The notes beneath the pieces were generated by a model that did no database searches, had not been told where the DNA came from, and worked only from the letters and a program-made list of their open reading frames with translations. Both the position numbers and the translations under genes were made by a program. This document shows, piece by piece, positions 47,475 to 58,173 of a stretch of 64,000 bases of DNA. Position 1 is the first letter of the stretch. Each line of letters starts with the position of its first letter. The DNA comes from Marinobacter sp. Arc7-DN-1 (GTDB lineage: Bacteria; Pseudomonadota; Gammaproteobacteria; Pseudomonadales; Oleiphilaceae): NCBI RefSeq assembly GCF_003441595.1, contig NZ_CP031848.1:2790001-2854000 (forward strand), in the 5' to 3' direction.

Positions 47475-48659
47475 ATGTGGTTTAATGGTCTTCTTGACCT
47501 GTCGGTGATGCAGCTCATTCTGGTTACGCTCGGAATGACCCATGTCACGATTGTCAGTGTAACGCTCTACCTGCATCGCCATTCGGCGCACAATTCGCTG
47601 GATCTGCATCCGGCTCTGAAACACTTTTTCCGGTTCTGGCTGTGGCTGACCACGGCCCAGAACACCAAGGAGTGGACCGCTATTCACCGGAAGCACCACG
47701 CCAAATGCGAAACTGAGGAAGATCCTCACAGCCCGGTGGTGCTGGGTATCCGCAAGGTACTGTTCCAGGGCGCCGAACTTTATGCCGATTCGGCAACGGC
47801 TGAGACCCTTGAGCGCTACGGCCAGCGCACCCCGGAGGACTGGGTCGAGCGCAACGTCTACAGCCGGCACAGGACGCTGGGCATTACCCTGATGGCGATC
47901 ATCAATCTGGCGCTGTTCGGTGTTCACGGAATCTGGATCTGGGCGGTGCAAATGATGTGGATCCCGGTATGGGCCGCTGGCGTGGTGAACGGTATCGGCC
48001 ACTGGATGGGTTACCGCAATTATGAATGTGCCGATAACGCCCGCAACATCTCGCCCCTGGGGCTGCTGATCGGTGGCGAAGAGCTGCACAATAACCATCA
48101 CACTTACCCGAACTCCTCCAAGCTATCCCGTCGCTGGTTCGAAGTGGACATTGGCTGGGGCTACATCCGGCTGTTCCAGTTGTTCGGACTGGCGAAGCCG
48201 AAAGGGTTCCGCCCGATTGCCCATCATGTGCCCGGCAAGATCGATGTTGACGTGGAAACCGTTCAGGCTATTGCCAATAACCGGTTTGATATCATGCGTC
48301 AGTACCGCAAGCGGGTGATGGAGCCCGTGCTGCGCCAGCAGAAGGCGCTTATGGACGATGAAATCCGTCCCCGGTACCGGAAGCTCAAACGGCTGCTGTC
48401 TCGTGAAGTCACACTGATTCAGCCGACAGAAAAGGAGACCCTGGAGTCCGTATTGGCGCGAAATCCGGTGCTGCGTCAGATCTATGAGAAAAGTCATGAG
48501 CTGCAAGCACTCTGGCGCCAGCGTGGTCTCAAACCCCAGGACAAGCTCAACGCTCTGATGGAGTGGTGTCGGGAAGCGGAAGCCAGTGGTATTCGCTACC
48601 TGGAAGAGTTTGCCGAGCACCTTAGGGCTTATTCTCTGCGGCCTTCTGCCGGAGTTTGA
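47475..48659 (+). CDS. desA: Fatty acid (acyl-CoA/phospholipid) desaturase
   Basis: The 394-residue membrane di-iron enzyme has three histidine boxes: HRHSAH (H34-H39), HRKHH (about 72-76) and HNNHH (about 204-208). Hydrophobic pairs lie at residues 10-32 and about 140-180. It introduces a double bond in a saturated acyl chain using oxygen. The last 150 residues are a hydrophilic helical tail not essential to the fold. It has an identical 30-nt hairpin after it. Confidence 0.9.
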   Translation: MWFNGLLDLSVMQLILVTLGMTHVTIVSVTLYLHRHSAHNSLDLHPALKHFFRFWLWLTTAQNTKEWTAIHRKHHAKCETEEDPHSPVVLGIRKVLFQGAELYADSATAETLERYGQRTPEDWVERNVYSRHRTLGITLMAIINLALFGVHGIWIWAVQMMWIPVWAAGVVNGIGHWMGYRNYECADNARNISPLGLLIGGEELHNNHHTYPNSSKLSRRWFEVDIGWGYIRLFQLFGLAKPKGFRPIAHHVPGKIDVDVETVQAIANNRFDIMRQYRKRVMEPVLRQQKALMDDEIRPRYRKLKRLLSREVTLIQPTEKETLESVLARNPVLRQIYEKSHELQALWRQRGLKPQDKLNALMEWCREAEASGIRYLEEFAEHLRAYSLRPSAGV

Positions 48660-48674
48660 TAGGCGACTGAATAT

Positions 48675-48704
48675 GGGGTCAGATGAACGCTTTCATCTGA
48701 CCCC
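48675..48704. repeat. 30-nt hairpin repeat, copy 2 (terminator-like)
   Basis: Same 30 nt as at 42087-42116: GGGGTCAGATGA, ACGCTT loop, TCATCTGACCCC. It sits between the convergent desA and rsmD genes, followed by GTCTTTACC. Confidence 0.85.
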
Positions 48705-48727
48705 GTCTTTACCGTCTTTACCCTTTG

Positions 48728-49378
48728 TCATTCCGCCTCAGCCATCACCCGAAACAGGGAATAGGTCACCTGGCCAGCGCTTTTCTGGCGATGCAGCTGC
48801 CAGGTGCCTGGCACGGCAGGGGTCGGGATCTCGCTTTCGTGTTCCACGTAAACCCAGCCCCCGGGCCTGATCCATTCCTGTTGGTCAAGGAGTGGAAACA
48901 GTCTTCCCAGCCAGCCCTGACGGAATGGTGGATCCATGAACACAATGTCAAACGGTGGGCGGTTCCTCTGTTTCAGGTAGCTTTCAACGTCGGCACAGAC
49001 CACTTCACCGCCGTTGGATTTCAACAGCCTTAGATTGTCTCTTAATGCCGTGGCCAATGCCGGGGTGTGGTCCACGAGGGTGACCGTGGCAGCGCCCCGG
49101 GAAAGTGCCTCCAGTCCCAACGCGCCCGAGCCGGCAAACAGATCCAGACAACTACTGCCGGCAAGGTGAAAGGTGAGCCAGTTGAACAGGGTTTCCCTGG
49201 CACGGGCTGGTGTCGGGCGGACGCCGCCGGCGTCCGGAAAGCGTAGTTTCCGACTGCGCCAGTCGCCGCCTATGATGCGCAGCTCGCCGGCACCAACCTC
49301 TTTCCGGGATGAGGAAGCACCCGGCCGGGGTTTTGGTTTTCCTGGCTGGCTCCGGTTTGCGGGGTTTCGGCGCGCCAT
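48728..49378 (-). CDS. rsmD: 16S rRNA (guanine(966)-N(2))-methyltransferase RsmD
   Basis: ATG 49378 gives 216 residues; a longer frame upstream crosses into the ftsY start and is rejected. The core has the SAM motif CLDLFAGSGALGLEALSRGA and the catalytic FMDPPF. The N-terminus is a basic low-complexity stretch. It methylates G966 of 16S rRNA. Divergent from ftsY as in E. coli. Confidence 0.94.
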   Translation of the reverse strand: MARRNPANRSQPGKPKPRPGASSSRKEVGAGELRIIGGDWRSRKLRFPDAGGVRPTPARARETLFNWLTFHLAGSSCLDLFAGSGALGLEALSRGAATVTLVDHTPALATALRDNLRLLKSNGGEVVCADVESYLKQRNRPPFDIVFMDPPFRQGWLGRLFPLLDQQEWIRPGGWVYVEHESEIPTPAVPGTWQLHRQKSAGQVTYSLFRVMAEAE

Positions 49379-49538
49379 GTTTGCAGCTCCAGAGGCGGGT
49401 CTGATTCGGAATATCCGGTGCATGGTAACGGAAAGCGGGCCCGGCGTGATAATCCGCGTAGTCCTCACTTCACCGGGACAGTCTGCTAGAATGTCGGCTT
49501 TAATTTGTCCCGCCCATTCAGACTGATGGTATGACTTT

Positions 49539-50720
49539 ATGACGGCAGAGTGGATTTCGATCGGCCTTCTGGCCCTTCTTGTGCTCGTATTTGTTCTGGA
49601 TATCGCCGGCAACCGAAGCCGCGCACCACGGCCACGGCCGGTTCCGCAACGTAAGCCGGAGGTCGCGAAGGGTCCGGCGCCTGCACCCGGGCCAGAATCA
49701 TCCGAGGGCGAAGCACCGCCCGCCATCGTACCGCCGTCTCAGGCGGAACCGGAGCCCGAGGCAGCCCCCGAACCGGAGCGCACTCCGGAACCTGAGCCCC
49801 AGGTCAGTGTGTTTGAGCGCATCCGGCAGGGCCTGGGCAAAACCCGGGCGAATCTGACCGGTGGCTTGTCGGATATCTTCTCGCTGAGCAAGAAAATTGA
49901 CGAGGATCTGCTGGAGGAAATCGAAACCACCCTCCTGATGGCAGACGTGGGCATTACCGCCACCTCCGAGATTATCGAATCTCTGACCGACAAGCTTGGG
50001 TGTAATCAGCTCAAGGATGGCGAGGCGCTTCGCAAGGCCCTGAGGGATGAGCTGAACGGTCTGCTGAAAGATGTCACCAAGCCCCTGGAGGTGGATGCCG
50101 GCAAGGCGCCCTATGTGATCCTGATGGTGGGTGTTAACGGGGTGGGTAAAACCACGACCATTGGTAAGCTCACCAAAAAATTCCTGAATGAGGGCAAGTC
50201 GGTGATGCTGGCGGCAGGTGATACCTTTCGCGCCGCCGCCGTTGAGCAGCTTCAGGTTTGGGGTGAGCGGAATAACGTGCCGGTGGTGGCGCAACACACC
50301 GGCGCCGACAGTGCATCGGTCATCTTTGATGCGATCCAGTCTGCCAAGTCCCGGGGCGTGGACGTGGTGATTGCGGATACCGCGGGCCGGCTGCAGAACA
50401 AGGATAACCTCATGAGCGAGCTTGAGAAGGTTGTCCGGGTGATGAAAAAGCTGGACGAATCCGCGCCCCATGAGGTGATGTTGGTGCTGGATGCAGGCAC
50501 CGGCCAGAATGCCCTGAGCCAGGCCCAGGTTTTCCAGCAGGCGGTCGGCGTGAGCGGCATTACGTTAACGAAACTGGACGGTACCGCCAAAGGCGGTATT
50601 GTGTTTGCCATTGCCCGTCAGTTGCAGTTGCCCATCCGCTTTATCGGTGTTGGTGAGCAGGTGGACGACCTGCGCAGTTTCGATGCCGAAACCTTTGTGG
50701 GTGCACTGTTTGACGAATAG
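49539..50720 (+). CDS. ftsY: Signal recognition particle receptor FtsY
   Basis: The 393-residue GTPase begins with a hydrophobic helix (about 5-21), then an acidic Pro/Glu-rich linker (about 60-87), then the NG domain: GVNGVGKTTT (about residue 200), DTFRAAAVEQL, IADTAGRLQNK and TKLDGTAKGG. It docks the SRP-ribosome complex at the membrane. First gene of ftsY-ftsE-ftsX-rpoH. Confidence 0.96.
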   Translation: MTAEWISIGLLALLVLVFVLDIAGNRSRAPRPRPVPQRKPEVAKGPAPAPGPESSEGEAPPAIVPPSQAEPEPEAAPEPERTPEPEPQVSVFERIRQGLGKTRANLTGGLSDIFSLSKKIDEDLLEEIETTLLMADVGITATSEIIESLTDKLGCNQLKDGEALRKALRDELNGLLKDVTKPLEVDAGKAPYVILMVGVNGVGKTTTIGKLTKKFLNEGKSVMLAAGDTFRAAAVEQLQVWGERNNVPVVAQHTGADSASVIFDAIQSAKSRGVDVVIADTAGRLQNKDNLMSELEKVVRVMKKLDESAPHEVMLVLDAGTGQNALSQAQVFQQAVGVSGITLTKLDGTAKGGIVFAIARQLQLPIRFIGVGEQVDDLRSFDAETFVGALFDE

Positions 50721-50749
50721 CCCGGAGTTAAGCCCAGCGGTAGCCGCCC

Positions 50750-51439
50750 ATGATTGAGTTTCGTCAGGTCACCAAGCGATACGACAGTGATCACACCGCC
50801 CTGCGCCAGGTCAATTTTGGCCTGGAGCGTGGTGAGCTGGCGTTTCTCACCGGCCACTCCGGTGCCGGTAAAAGTACCCTGCTGAAACTCATCATGGTGA
50901 TGGAGCGCCCCAGTGCCGGCGAGGTTATTGTGGGCGGGCAAGTGCTGAACCGTTTACCCCGTCGCCAGATTCCCTACATTCGCCGTCACATCGGAGTGGT
51001 CTTTCAGAACCATCAGCTGCTGTTTGACCGTACGGTCTTTGACAACGTGGCCATGCCTCTGGAGGTTATGGGGGCATCCCCGAGGGATACCGGGCGCCGG
51101 GTTCGGGCCGCCCTGGACAAGGTGGGGTTGCTGAACAAGGAAAAAATGAACCCGGTGCAGCTTTCCGGTGGTGAGCAGCAGCGCGTGGGTATTGCCCGGG
51201 CTGTGGTTAACAAACCCCCGGTCCTGCTGGCGGATGAGCCGACGGGTAACCTTGATCCGGCGCTGTCTGCCGACATCATGAACCTCTTTGGTCAGTTCAG
51301 CCAGGTGGGTGTTACCGTGCTGATCGCGACCCACGACACTGCCCTGATCAACAAAATGGGGCGGCGGACCCTGACGCTTGATCACGGTCGCCTGACAGCG
51401 GGTGGCGCACCAATGGCAGGGGGTGTGAGTGGCTACTGA
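50750..51439 (+). CDS. ftsE: Cell division ATP-binding protein FtsE
   Basis: The 229-residue ABC ATPase has Walker [11 protein letters not shown], signature LSGGEQQR and Walker [12 protein letters not shown]. It pairs with FtsX to control peptidoglycan hydrolysis at the septum. It starts 29 nt after ftsY and overlaps ftsX. Confidence 0.96.
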   Translation: MIEFRQVTKRYDSDHTALRQVNFGLERGELAFLTGHSGAGKSTLLKLIMVMERPSAGEVIVGGQVLNRLPRRQIPYIRRHIGVVFQNHQLLFDRTVFDNVAMPLEVMGASPRDTGRRVRAALDKVGLLNKEKMNPVQLSGGEQQRVGIARAVVNKPPVLLADEPTGNLDPALSADIMNLFGQFSQVGVTVLIATHDTALINKMGRRTLTLDHGRLTAGGAPMAGGVSGY

Positions 51440-52433
51440 CCCCCGACGAAGGCCGGAGCAGACCCGTGGCGCAAACAGGGTCCGCTCGGCATGGCGCGAG
51501 CAGGTGGAAAGCTACCTGACCCACCACCGCAAGGTGGCCCGCGACAGCGCCCGGCGTCTGGGGCGCACCCCGGTTGCCAGCCTGATGACCTGGGCAGTGA
51601 TGGGGGTGGCGCTGGCGCTGCCGGTCGCGTTGCTATTATTGCTGACCAGTCTTCAGGGTGTGAGTGCTGGCTGGGAGAACAGTGCGCGGGTGACCGCCTA
51701 TATCGACCTGGAGGTGCCCCTGGAACAGGCTCGCGAGCTCCGTGATGAGATGGCGGCGGACGGCCGGATCGCCAGTGTCGAACTGGTGGACCGCGATCAG
51801 GCGCTGAAGGAGTTCCGGGCATCGTCCGGGCTTGAAGATGCCCTGGATTACCTGGAAGAAAATCCCTTGCCGCACACCCTGCTGGTGACGCCGGAGGAAG
51901 GTGCCCGCTCTGCGGAAGGTGTGGAAGCTCTGGTCCGGTTTATGGAGGGGATGGAAGGCGTTGAGCGGGTTCAGGTGGACCTGGGCTGGTTGCAGCGCCT
52001 GAATGCCATGACCGACCTGTTGGCCCGGGCGGTCTGGGCGCTGGCTATCCTGCTGGCGGCTGCGGTGGTGCTGGTGATAGGGAATACTGTGCGACTGTCG
52101 ATCGAGAGCCGGCGGGATGAAATCCTCGTCGCCAAGCTGGTGGGCGGCACCGACAGCTTCGTTCGCAGGCCCTTTCTCTATACCGGCGCCTGGTTCGGTC
52201 TGGGTGGGGGGGTGGTAGCACTGATATTGTTGCAGCTCTCCTTATGGTGGCTCAGCGGGCCCATAGAGCGGCTGGCAGGCCTGTACCGGAGCGATTTCTC
52301 GCTCAACGGACTGAACTTTGATGGTGCGCTGGCGTTGATTATTGTAGCAATGCTGCTAGGCTGGCTTGGCGCCTGGGTCGCGGTGAAACGTCATCTGGAT
52401 GACATGGAACCGGGCGATATTACCGGGGGTTAA
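51429..52433 (+). CDS. ftsX: Cell division protein FtsX
   Basis: The 334-residue protein starts with GTG inside the end of ftsE (11-nt overlap). A basic cytoplasmic N-terminus (about 45 residues) is followed by four helices and the large periplasmic loop after the first (about 80-200), as expected for FtsX. It transmits ATP hydrolysis by FtsE to periplasmic amidase activators. Confidence 0.94.
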   Translation: MATDPRRRPEQTRGANRVRSAWREQVESYLTHHRKVARDSARRLGRTPVASLMTWAVMGVALALPVALLLLLTSLQGVSAGWENSARVTAYIDLEVPLEQARELRDEMAADGRIASVELVDRDQALKEFRASSGLEDALDYLEENPLPHTLLVTPEEGARSAEGVEALVRFMEGMEGVERVQVDLGWLQRLNAMTDLLARAVWALAILLAAAVVLVIGNTVRLSIESRRDEILVAKLVGGTDSFVRRPFLYTGAWFGLGGGVVALILLQLSLWWLSGPIERLAGLYRSDFSLNGLNFDGALALIIVAMLLGWLGAWVAVKRHLDDMEPGDITGG

Positions 52434-52570
52434 TGATCCGGATAGCGGGAAAACCGTATTGTGGAAACAGCTTCCGCTGACGTAGTGTCGAGGACAGCAT
52501 ATTCAGGGTGGATTTTCCAGATAGTTGATTCATAACGGTTTACTGGGGAGTCCGGGAACTATTAAGGTTC

Positions 52571-52599
52571 TTGGCGGTCTAAAACGCAGTTGGTATATT
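52571..52599 (+). promoter_or_regulatory. Sigma-70-type promoter of rpoH
   Basis: TTGGCG (52571-52576) and TATATT (52594-52599) are separated by 17 nt, close to the sigma-70 consensus. The rpoH start codon is 30 nt downstream with GGAGG at 52617. The 195-nt gap between ftsX and rpoH holds this promoter and nothing else evident. Confidence 0.6.
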
Positions 52600-52628
52600 T
52601 AAGGATCGTCGGGTTCGGAGGTTAAAGC

Positions 52629-53489
52629 ATGGGTACGAGTTTACAACTGGTTGACAGACTGGTTCCGGGCGCAAATCTCGAGTCGTACATTCAGGCTGCG
52701 AGTCGCATTCCGGTGCTCACAGCGGATGAAGAGCGGGAGCTGGCCGAGCGGCTCCATTATGAGGGCGACGTGGACGCAGCCCGTTATCTGGTTATGTCAC
52801 ACCTGCGTTTCGTGATCCACATTGCCCGGAGCTATTCTGGTTATGGCCTGGCACAGGCAGACCTGATCCAGGAAGGCAACGTTGGCCTGATGAAGGCAGT
52901 CAAGCGCTTTAACCCTGAGTATGGGGTTCGGCTGGTGTCTTTTGCCGTGCACTGGATCAAGGCCGAGATTCACGAGTTCATTCTGCGTAACTGGCGTATT
53001 GTGAAAGTGGCCACTACCAAGGCCCAGCGCAAGCTGTTCTTCAATCTGCGCAGCCAGAAGAAGAAGCTGGCCTGGCTCAGTCACGATGAGCTGAACGCGG
53101 TGGCGGAAGATCTGGGTGTTGCGCCCAAGGTTGTTCGGGAAATGGAAGGCCGGCTAGCCTCCCATGACACGGCGTTCGATGGTCCGATGGACGATGACGA
53201 GGACAACGCCTATCAGGCGCCGGCGTATTATCTGGAAGATACCCGTAGCAATCCGGCCACCCAGTTGGAGAATTCCGACTGGTCAGAGGATTCCAATGGC
53301 CGCCTGATGGAGGCTCTGGAGCAGCTGGATGAGCGTAGCCAGGACATCCTGCGCGAGCGCTGGTTGTCTGAAAGCAAGTCGACGTTGCATGAGCTGGCTG
53401 ATAAGTATGGCGTGTCTGCGGAGCGAATTCGGCAGCTTGAGAAGAATGCGATGAAGAAGATCCGCGTGCAGATGTCTGAGGCTGCCTGA
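52629..53489 (+). CDS. rpoH: Heat shock sigma factor RpoH (sigma-32)
   Basis: The 286-residue sigma factor has region 2 ([20 protein letters not shown], then [17 protein letters not shown]), the RpoH box around [13 protein letters not shown], and region 4 ([14 protein letters not shown] and [15 protein letters not shown]). It directs RNA polymerase to heat-shock promoters. Ends just before the strong terminator into which intron 1 abuts. Confidence 0.96.
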   Translation: MGTSLQLVDRLVPGANLESYIQAASRIPVLTADEERELAERLHYEGDVDAARYLVMSHLRFVIHIARSYSGYGLAQADLIQEGNVGLMKAVKRFNPEYGVRLVSFAVHWIKAEIHEFILRNWRIVKVATTKAQRKLFFNLRSQKKKLAWLSHDELNAVAEDLGVAPKVVREMEGRLASHDTAFDGPMDDDEDNAYQAPAYYLEDTRSNPATQLENSDWSEDSNGRLMEALEQLDERSQDILRERWLSESKSTLHELADKYGVSAERIRQLEKNAMKKIRVQMSEAA

Positions 53490-53524
53490 TTTATCGGCCA
53501 GGCTTTCTGGGCTGCGCAGTTAAG

Positions 53525-53562
53525 AACGCCACCACCGGTTCCGGTTGGTGGCGTTTTTGTTT
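53525..53562 (+). terminator. rpoH terminator, target of intron 1
   Basis: AACGCCACCA pairs with TGGTGGCGTT (10 bp) around an 11-nt loop, and the T-rich run TTTTTGTTT follows. Intron 1 begins two bases later. Such placement is the known insertion preference of group IIC introns. Confidence 0.9.
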
Positions 53563-53563
53563 G

Positions 53564-55496
<1,933 letters not shown>

Positions 55497-55523
55497 TATA
55501 ATCGGAAATTATAACTTGGGGGC

Positions 55524-55634
55524 AGAAGCGATTGGGTGGGCCTTTCCAAAACACGCTGTGAATACGTCCCTGTACGCTCGGCTCCGCCATTCATGGCTCC
55601 GCACGGTTTTGGAAAGGCCCACCCAATCCCTTCT
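55524..55634. repeat. Variable-arm inverted repeat, copy 2
   Basis: Perfect 23-bp arms at 55530-55552 and 55606-55628 (GATTGGGTGGGCCTTTCC and complement), with five more pairs beyond one mismatch (AGAAG/CTTCT). The 53-nt core CGCTGTGAATACGTCCC...GGCTCCGC is the same as in copy 1 (8112-8165) apart from a few changes, but the arms are unrelated to copy 1. It lies 28 nt after intron 1 and 28 nt before the glxR-like gene. Confidence 0.85.
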
Positions 55635-55661
55635 CGAACTTCTGGTGTTAAGGCCTGAAAA

Positions 55662-56573
55662 ATGACTACAAATCGTCTTCATATTGCCTTTCTGGGTATC
55701 GGCCTGATGGGCGCGCCGATGACCCGAAATCTTCTGAATGCGGGTTTCCCGATGACTTTGTGGAACCGGACTGCCAGCAAGTGTGAGCCGTTCGCCTCGG
55801 AGGCATCGATTGCCGAGTCTCCGGCAGAGGCGGTTGCCAGTGCCGATGTGGTGATCACCATGCTGGAGAACAGTGATGTGGTGGAGCAGGTGCTGGTGGT
55901 ACAAGGGGCGATTGATGCCCTGAAGCCGGGTGCGCTGGTGATCGATATGAGCTCTGTTCAGCCGTCTGTGGCCCGGCGTCATGGCGAGCTGGCCGCGGAG
56001 CGCAATGCTGGTTATGTGGACGCGCCGGTATCCGGGGGCACGGTGGGTGCCGCTGAGGCCCGCCTGAGCATTATGGCCGGTGGCTCGGAGGCGGATGTGG
56101 ACCGGGCCCGGCTGGTGTTTGATGCGCTTGGCAAGTGTACGAGGATTGGTCCGGTGGGATCCGGGCAGCTGGCGAAGCTGGCCAACCAGGCGGTTGTGGG
56201 GATTACCATCGGTGCGGTGTCTGAGGCGTTGTTGCTCGCTGCGAAGGGCGGGGCGGATCCAGCAGCGGTTCGGGAAGCCTTGTTGGGCGGCTTTGCTGGT
56301 AGCCGGATTCTGGAATTGCACGGTCAGCGGATGATTGACCGTGATTTCGCGCCCGGCGCTCCGGCCCGTATTCAGCTCAAGGACATGCGCATGATTCTGG
56401 ATGAGGCTCGCGCGGAAGGTTTAACCCTGCCGCTGGCCCAGCAGACCCATAATGAATATCTGTCGCTGGTGGCCAATGGTCACAGTGAGGTTGACCACAG
56501 CGGTCTGCTGCTTGAGCTGGAGCACCTGAATGGTGCTCTGCTTGGCGCTCTTGGCCGCCGCCCCAAGGAGTAA
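55662..56573 (+). CDS. NADP-type beta-hydroxyacid dehydrogenase, tartronate semialdehyde reductase-like
   Basis: The 303-residue protein has the Rossmann motif FLGIGLMGAPMTRNL, the substrate motif DAPVSGGTVGA and the catalytic Lys in GSGQLAKLANQ. It belongs to the 3-hydroxyisobutyrate/2-hydroxy-3-oxopropionate reductase family. The next gene is a hydroxypyruvate isomerase homologue, so tartronate semialdehyde is the likeliest substrate (GlxR/GarR role). No glyoxylate carboligase gene is seen nearby. Starts 7 nt before... its stop is 7 nt ahead of the isomerase start. Confidence 0.85.
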   Translation: MTTNRLHIAFLGIGLMGAPMTRNLLNAGFPMTLWNRTASKCEPFASEASIAESPAEAVASADVVITMLENSDVVEQVLVVQGAIDALKPGALVIDMSSVQPSVARRHGELAAERNAGYVDAPVSGGTVGAAEARLSIMAGGSEADVDRARLVFDALGKCTRIGPVGSGQLAKLANQAVVGITIGAVSEALLLAAKGGADPAAVREALLGGFAGSRILELHGQRMIDRDFAPGAPARIQLKDMRMILDEARAEGLTLPLAQQTHNEYLSLVANGHSEVDHSGLLLELEHLNGALLGALGRRPKE

Positions 56574-56580
56574 CGACGCC

Positions 56581-57360
56581 ATGCCCCGTTTTGCTGCCAA
56601 TCTGTCCATGTTGTTCACAGAAGTCGATTTTCCCGAGCGTTTTGCCATGGCCCGGGCTGCGGGATTTGAGGGAGTGGAGTATCTGTTCCCCTATGCCTAC
56701 CCGAAAGACATGCTCAGTCAGATGTTGAACGACAATCAGCTGACGCAGGTGCTGTTCAATCTGCCGCCGGGTGACTGGGAGGCTGGTGAGCGGGGCATTG
56801 CCTGCCTGCCAGACCGGGTGGATGAGTTCAAAGCTGGTGTGACTCAGGCAATCGTGTATGCCCGGGCGCTGGGTTGCAGGCAGTTGAATTGCCTGGCAGG
56901 GCTGAAGCCGGCCGATCTGCCCGAGGATATCGCATGGCAGACCCTGGTGGACAACGTGGCCTGGGCGGCCGGAAAGCTGGCAGAGGACAACATCACCCTG
57001 TGCCTGGAAGCCATTAACTCACGGGTGGATATGCCGGATTTCTTTCTGGACACCTCCGGCAAGGTGCTTGCAGTGATTGAGGAGGTGGACGCAGACAACG
57101 TTCGCCTGCAGTATGACCTTTACCATATGCAGATCATGGAGGGGGATCTGGTGCGCTCAATGGAGTGTCTGCTGCCCTGGATTGGCCACATTCAGTTTGC
57201 CGATAATCCGGGGCGTCATGAACCGGGCACCGGGGAGATTAACTTTTCGAATGTTTTTGCGGCCATCGACAGCATGGACTATGAAGGTTGGGTAAGTGCC
57301 GAGTATCGGCCCTCAGGCGCCACGGGCGACAGTCTGGGCTGGTTTAAAGGTAAGGGTTGA
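56581..57360 (+). CDS. hyi: Hydroxypyruvate isomerase-family protein
   Basis: ATG 56581 (259 residues) is preferred to a longer frame that runs inside the preceding gene. The TIM-barrel family signature is clear: MPRFAANLSMLFTEVDFPER, CLEAINSRVDMPDFFL and LQYDLYHMQIMEGDL, with metal-ligand Glu and Asp in these motifs. It interconverts hydroxypyruvate and tartronate semialdehyde, or acts as 2-oxo-tetronate isomerase. It forms a pair with the upstream reductase. Confidence 0.88.
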   Translation: MPRFAANLSMLFTEVDFPERFAMARAAGFEGVEYLFPYAYPKDMLSQMLNDNQLTQVLFNLPPGDWEAGERGIACLPDRVDEFKAGVTQAIVYARALGCRQLNCLAGLKPADLPEDIAWQTLVDNVAWAAGKLAEDNITLCLEAINSRVDMPDFFLDTSGKVLAVIEEVDADNVRLQYDLYHMQIMEGDLVRSMECLLPWIGHIQFADNPGRHEPGTGEINFSNVFAAIDSMDYEGWVSAEYRPSGATGDSLGWFKGKG

Positions 57361-57428
57361 CCGTCGCCATAGGCGACACCCTCTTACAAGATGGTAACTG
57401 GCCGGCTTACCAAGTTCTTCGTACCCTT

Positions 57429-57471
57429 GTGGTCAATGAAATGTGGTCAATGAAATCGTGGTCAATGTAAT
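57429..57471. repeat. Three tandem 14-nt repeats upstream of a two-component system
   Basis: GTGGTCAATGAAAT occurs at 57429 and 57443, and with one change at 57458. It ends 21 nt before the GTG of the response regulator. It could be a regulator-binding array or a slippage-prone tract. Confidence 0.7.
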
Positions 57472-57492
57472 CCGCTATCGGGAGGAGAGCCG

Positions 57493-58173
57493 GTGAAAGC
57501 GCTGGTAATCGAAGACGATCAGGACGTAGCAAATTATCTTGTCAAAGGGCTGAAGGAATCCGACTTCGTGGTGGATCATGCGGCCGACGGCAAGGAAGGC
57601 ATGATGATGGCGGCCAGTGAGGACTACGACATCATGATTGTGGACCGCATGCTGCCGGGGATGGACGGGCTGTCTATCATCAAGACCGTCCGGGCCACCG
57701 GAAACCAGGTGCCGGTTCTGATTCTGAGCGCCCTGGGCGATGTGGACGACCGTGTTGAGGGTCTGCGGGGCGGCGGTGATGACTACCTGACCAAGCCGTT
57801 TTCCTTCACCGAGTTGTTGGCCCGCATCGAATCCCTGATCCGACGCAATCGGCAGACGGCGGAAACCGAAACCGTATTGCGGGTGGCCGATCTGGAGATG
57901 GATCTGCTGGCCCGGACCGTCAAGCGGGCAGGCCAGAACATTGATGTTCAGCCCCGCGAATTCCGGTTGCTGGAATATCTGATGCGCAACGCCGGCCAGG
58001 TGGTCACCCGGACCATGCTGCTGGAGAAAGTCTGGGACTATCACTTCGATCCCCAGACCAACGTCATAGACGTGCATATCAGCCGGCTGCGAGCCAAGAT
58101 CGACAAGGAATTCGATACCCCCTTACTGCAAACCATCCGGGGTGCAGGGTACATGTTACGTGAAACTGCTTAG
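57493..58173 (+). CDS. OmpR/PhoB-family response regulator
   Basis: The 226-residue protein starts with GTG behind GGGAGGAG. The receiver has EDDQD, phospho-Asp51 (IMIVDRMLPGMDG) and YLTKPFSF; the C-terminal winged helix has EFRLLEYLMRNAG and VWDYHFDPQTNVIDVHI. It controls transcription on phosphorylation by the kinase encoded next, which overlaps it. Related to QseB/PmrA-type regulators; regulon unknown. Confidence 0.93.
   Translation: MKALVIEDDQDVANYLVKGLKESDFVVDHAADGKEGMMMAASEDYDIMIVDRMLPGMDGLSIIKTVRATGNQVPVLILSALGDVDDRVEGLRGGGDDYLTKPFSFTELLARIESLIRRNRQTAETETVLRVADLEMDLLARTVKRAGQNIDVQPREFRLLEYLMRNAGQVVTRTMLLEKVWDYHFDPQTNVIDVHISRLRAKIDKEFDTPLLQTIRGAGYMLRETA

Noticed and set aside
49379-49726. 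Upstream extension of rsmD across the ftsY start
   Set aside because: Low-complexity translation of the intergenic region and of the ftsY linker; RsmD is complete from 49378.
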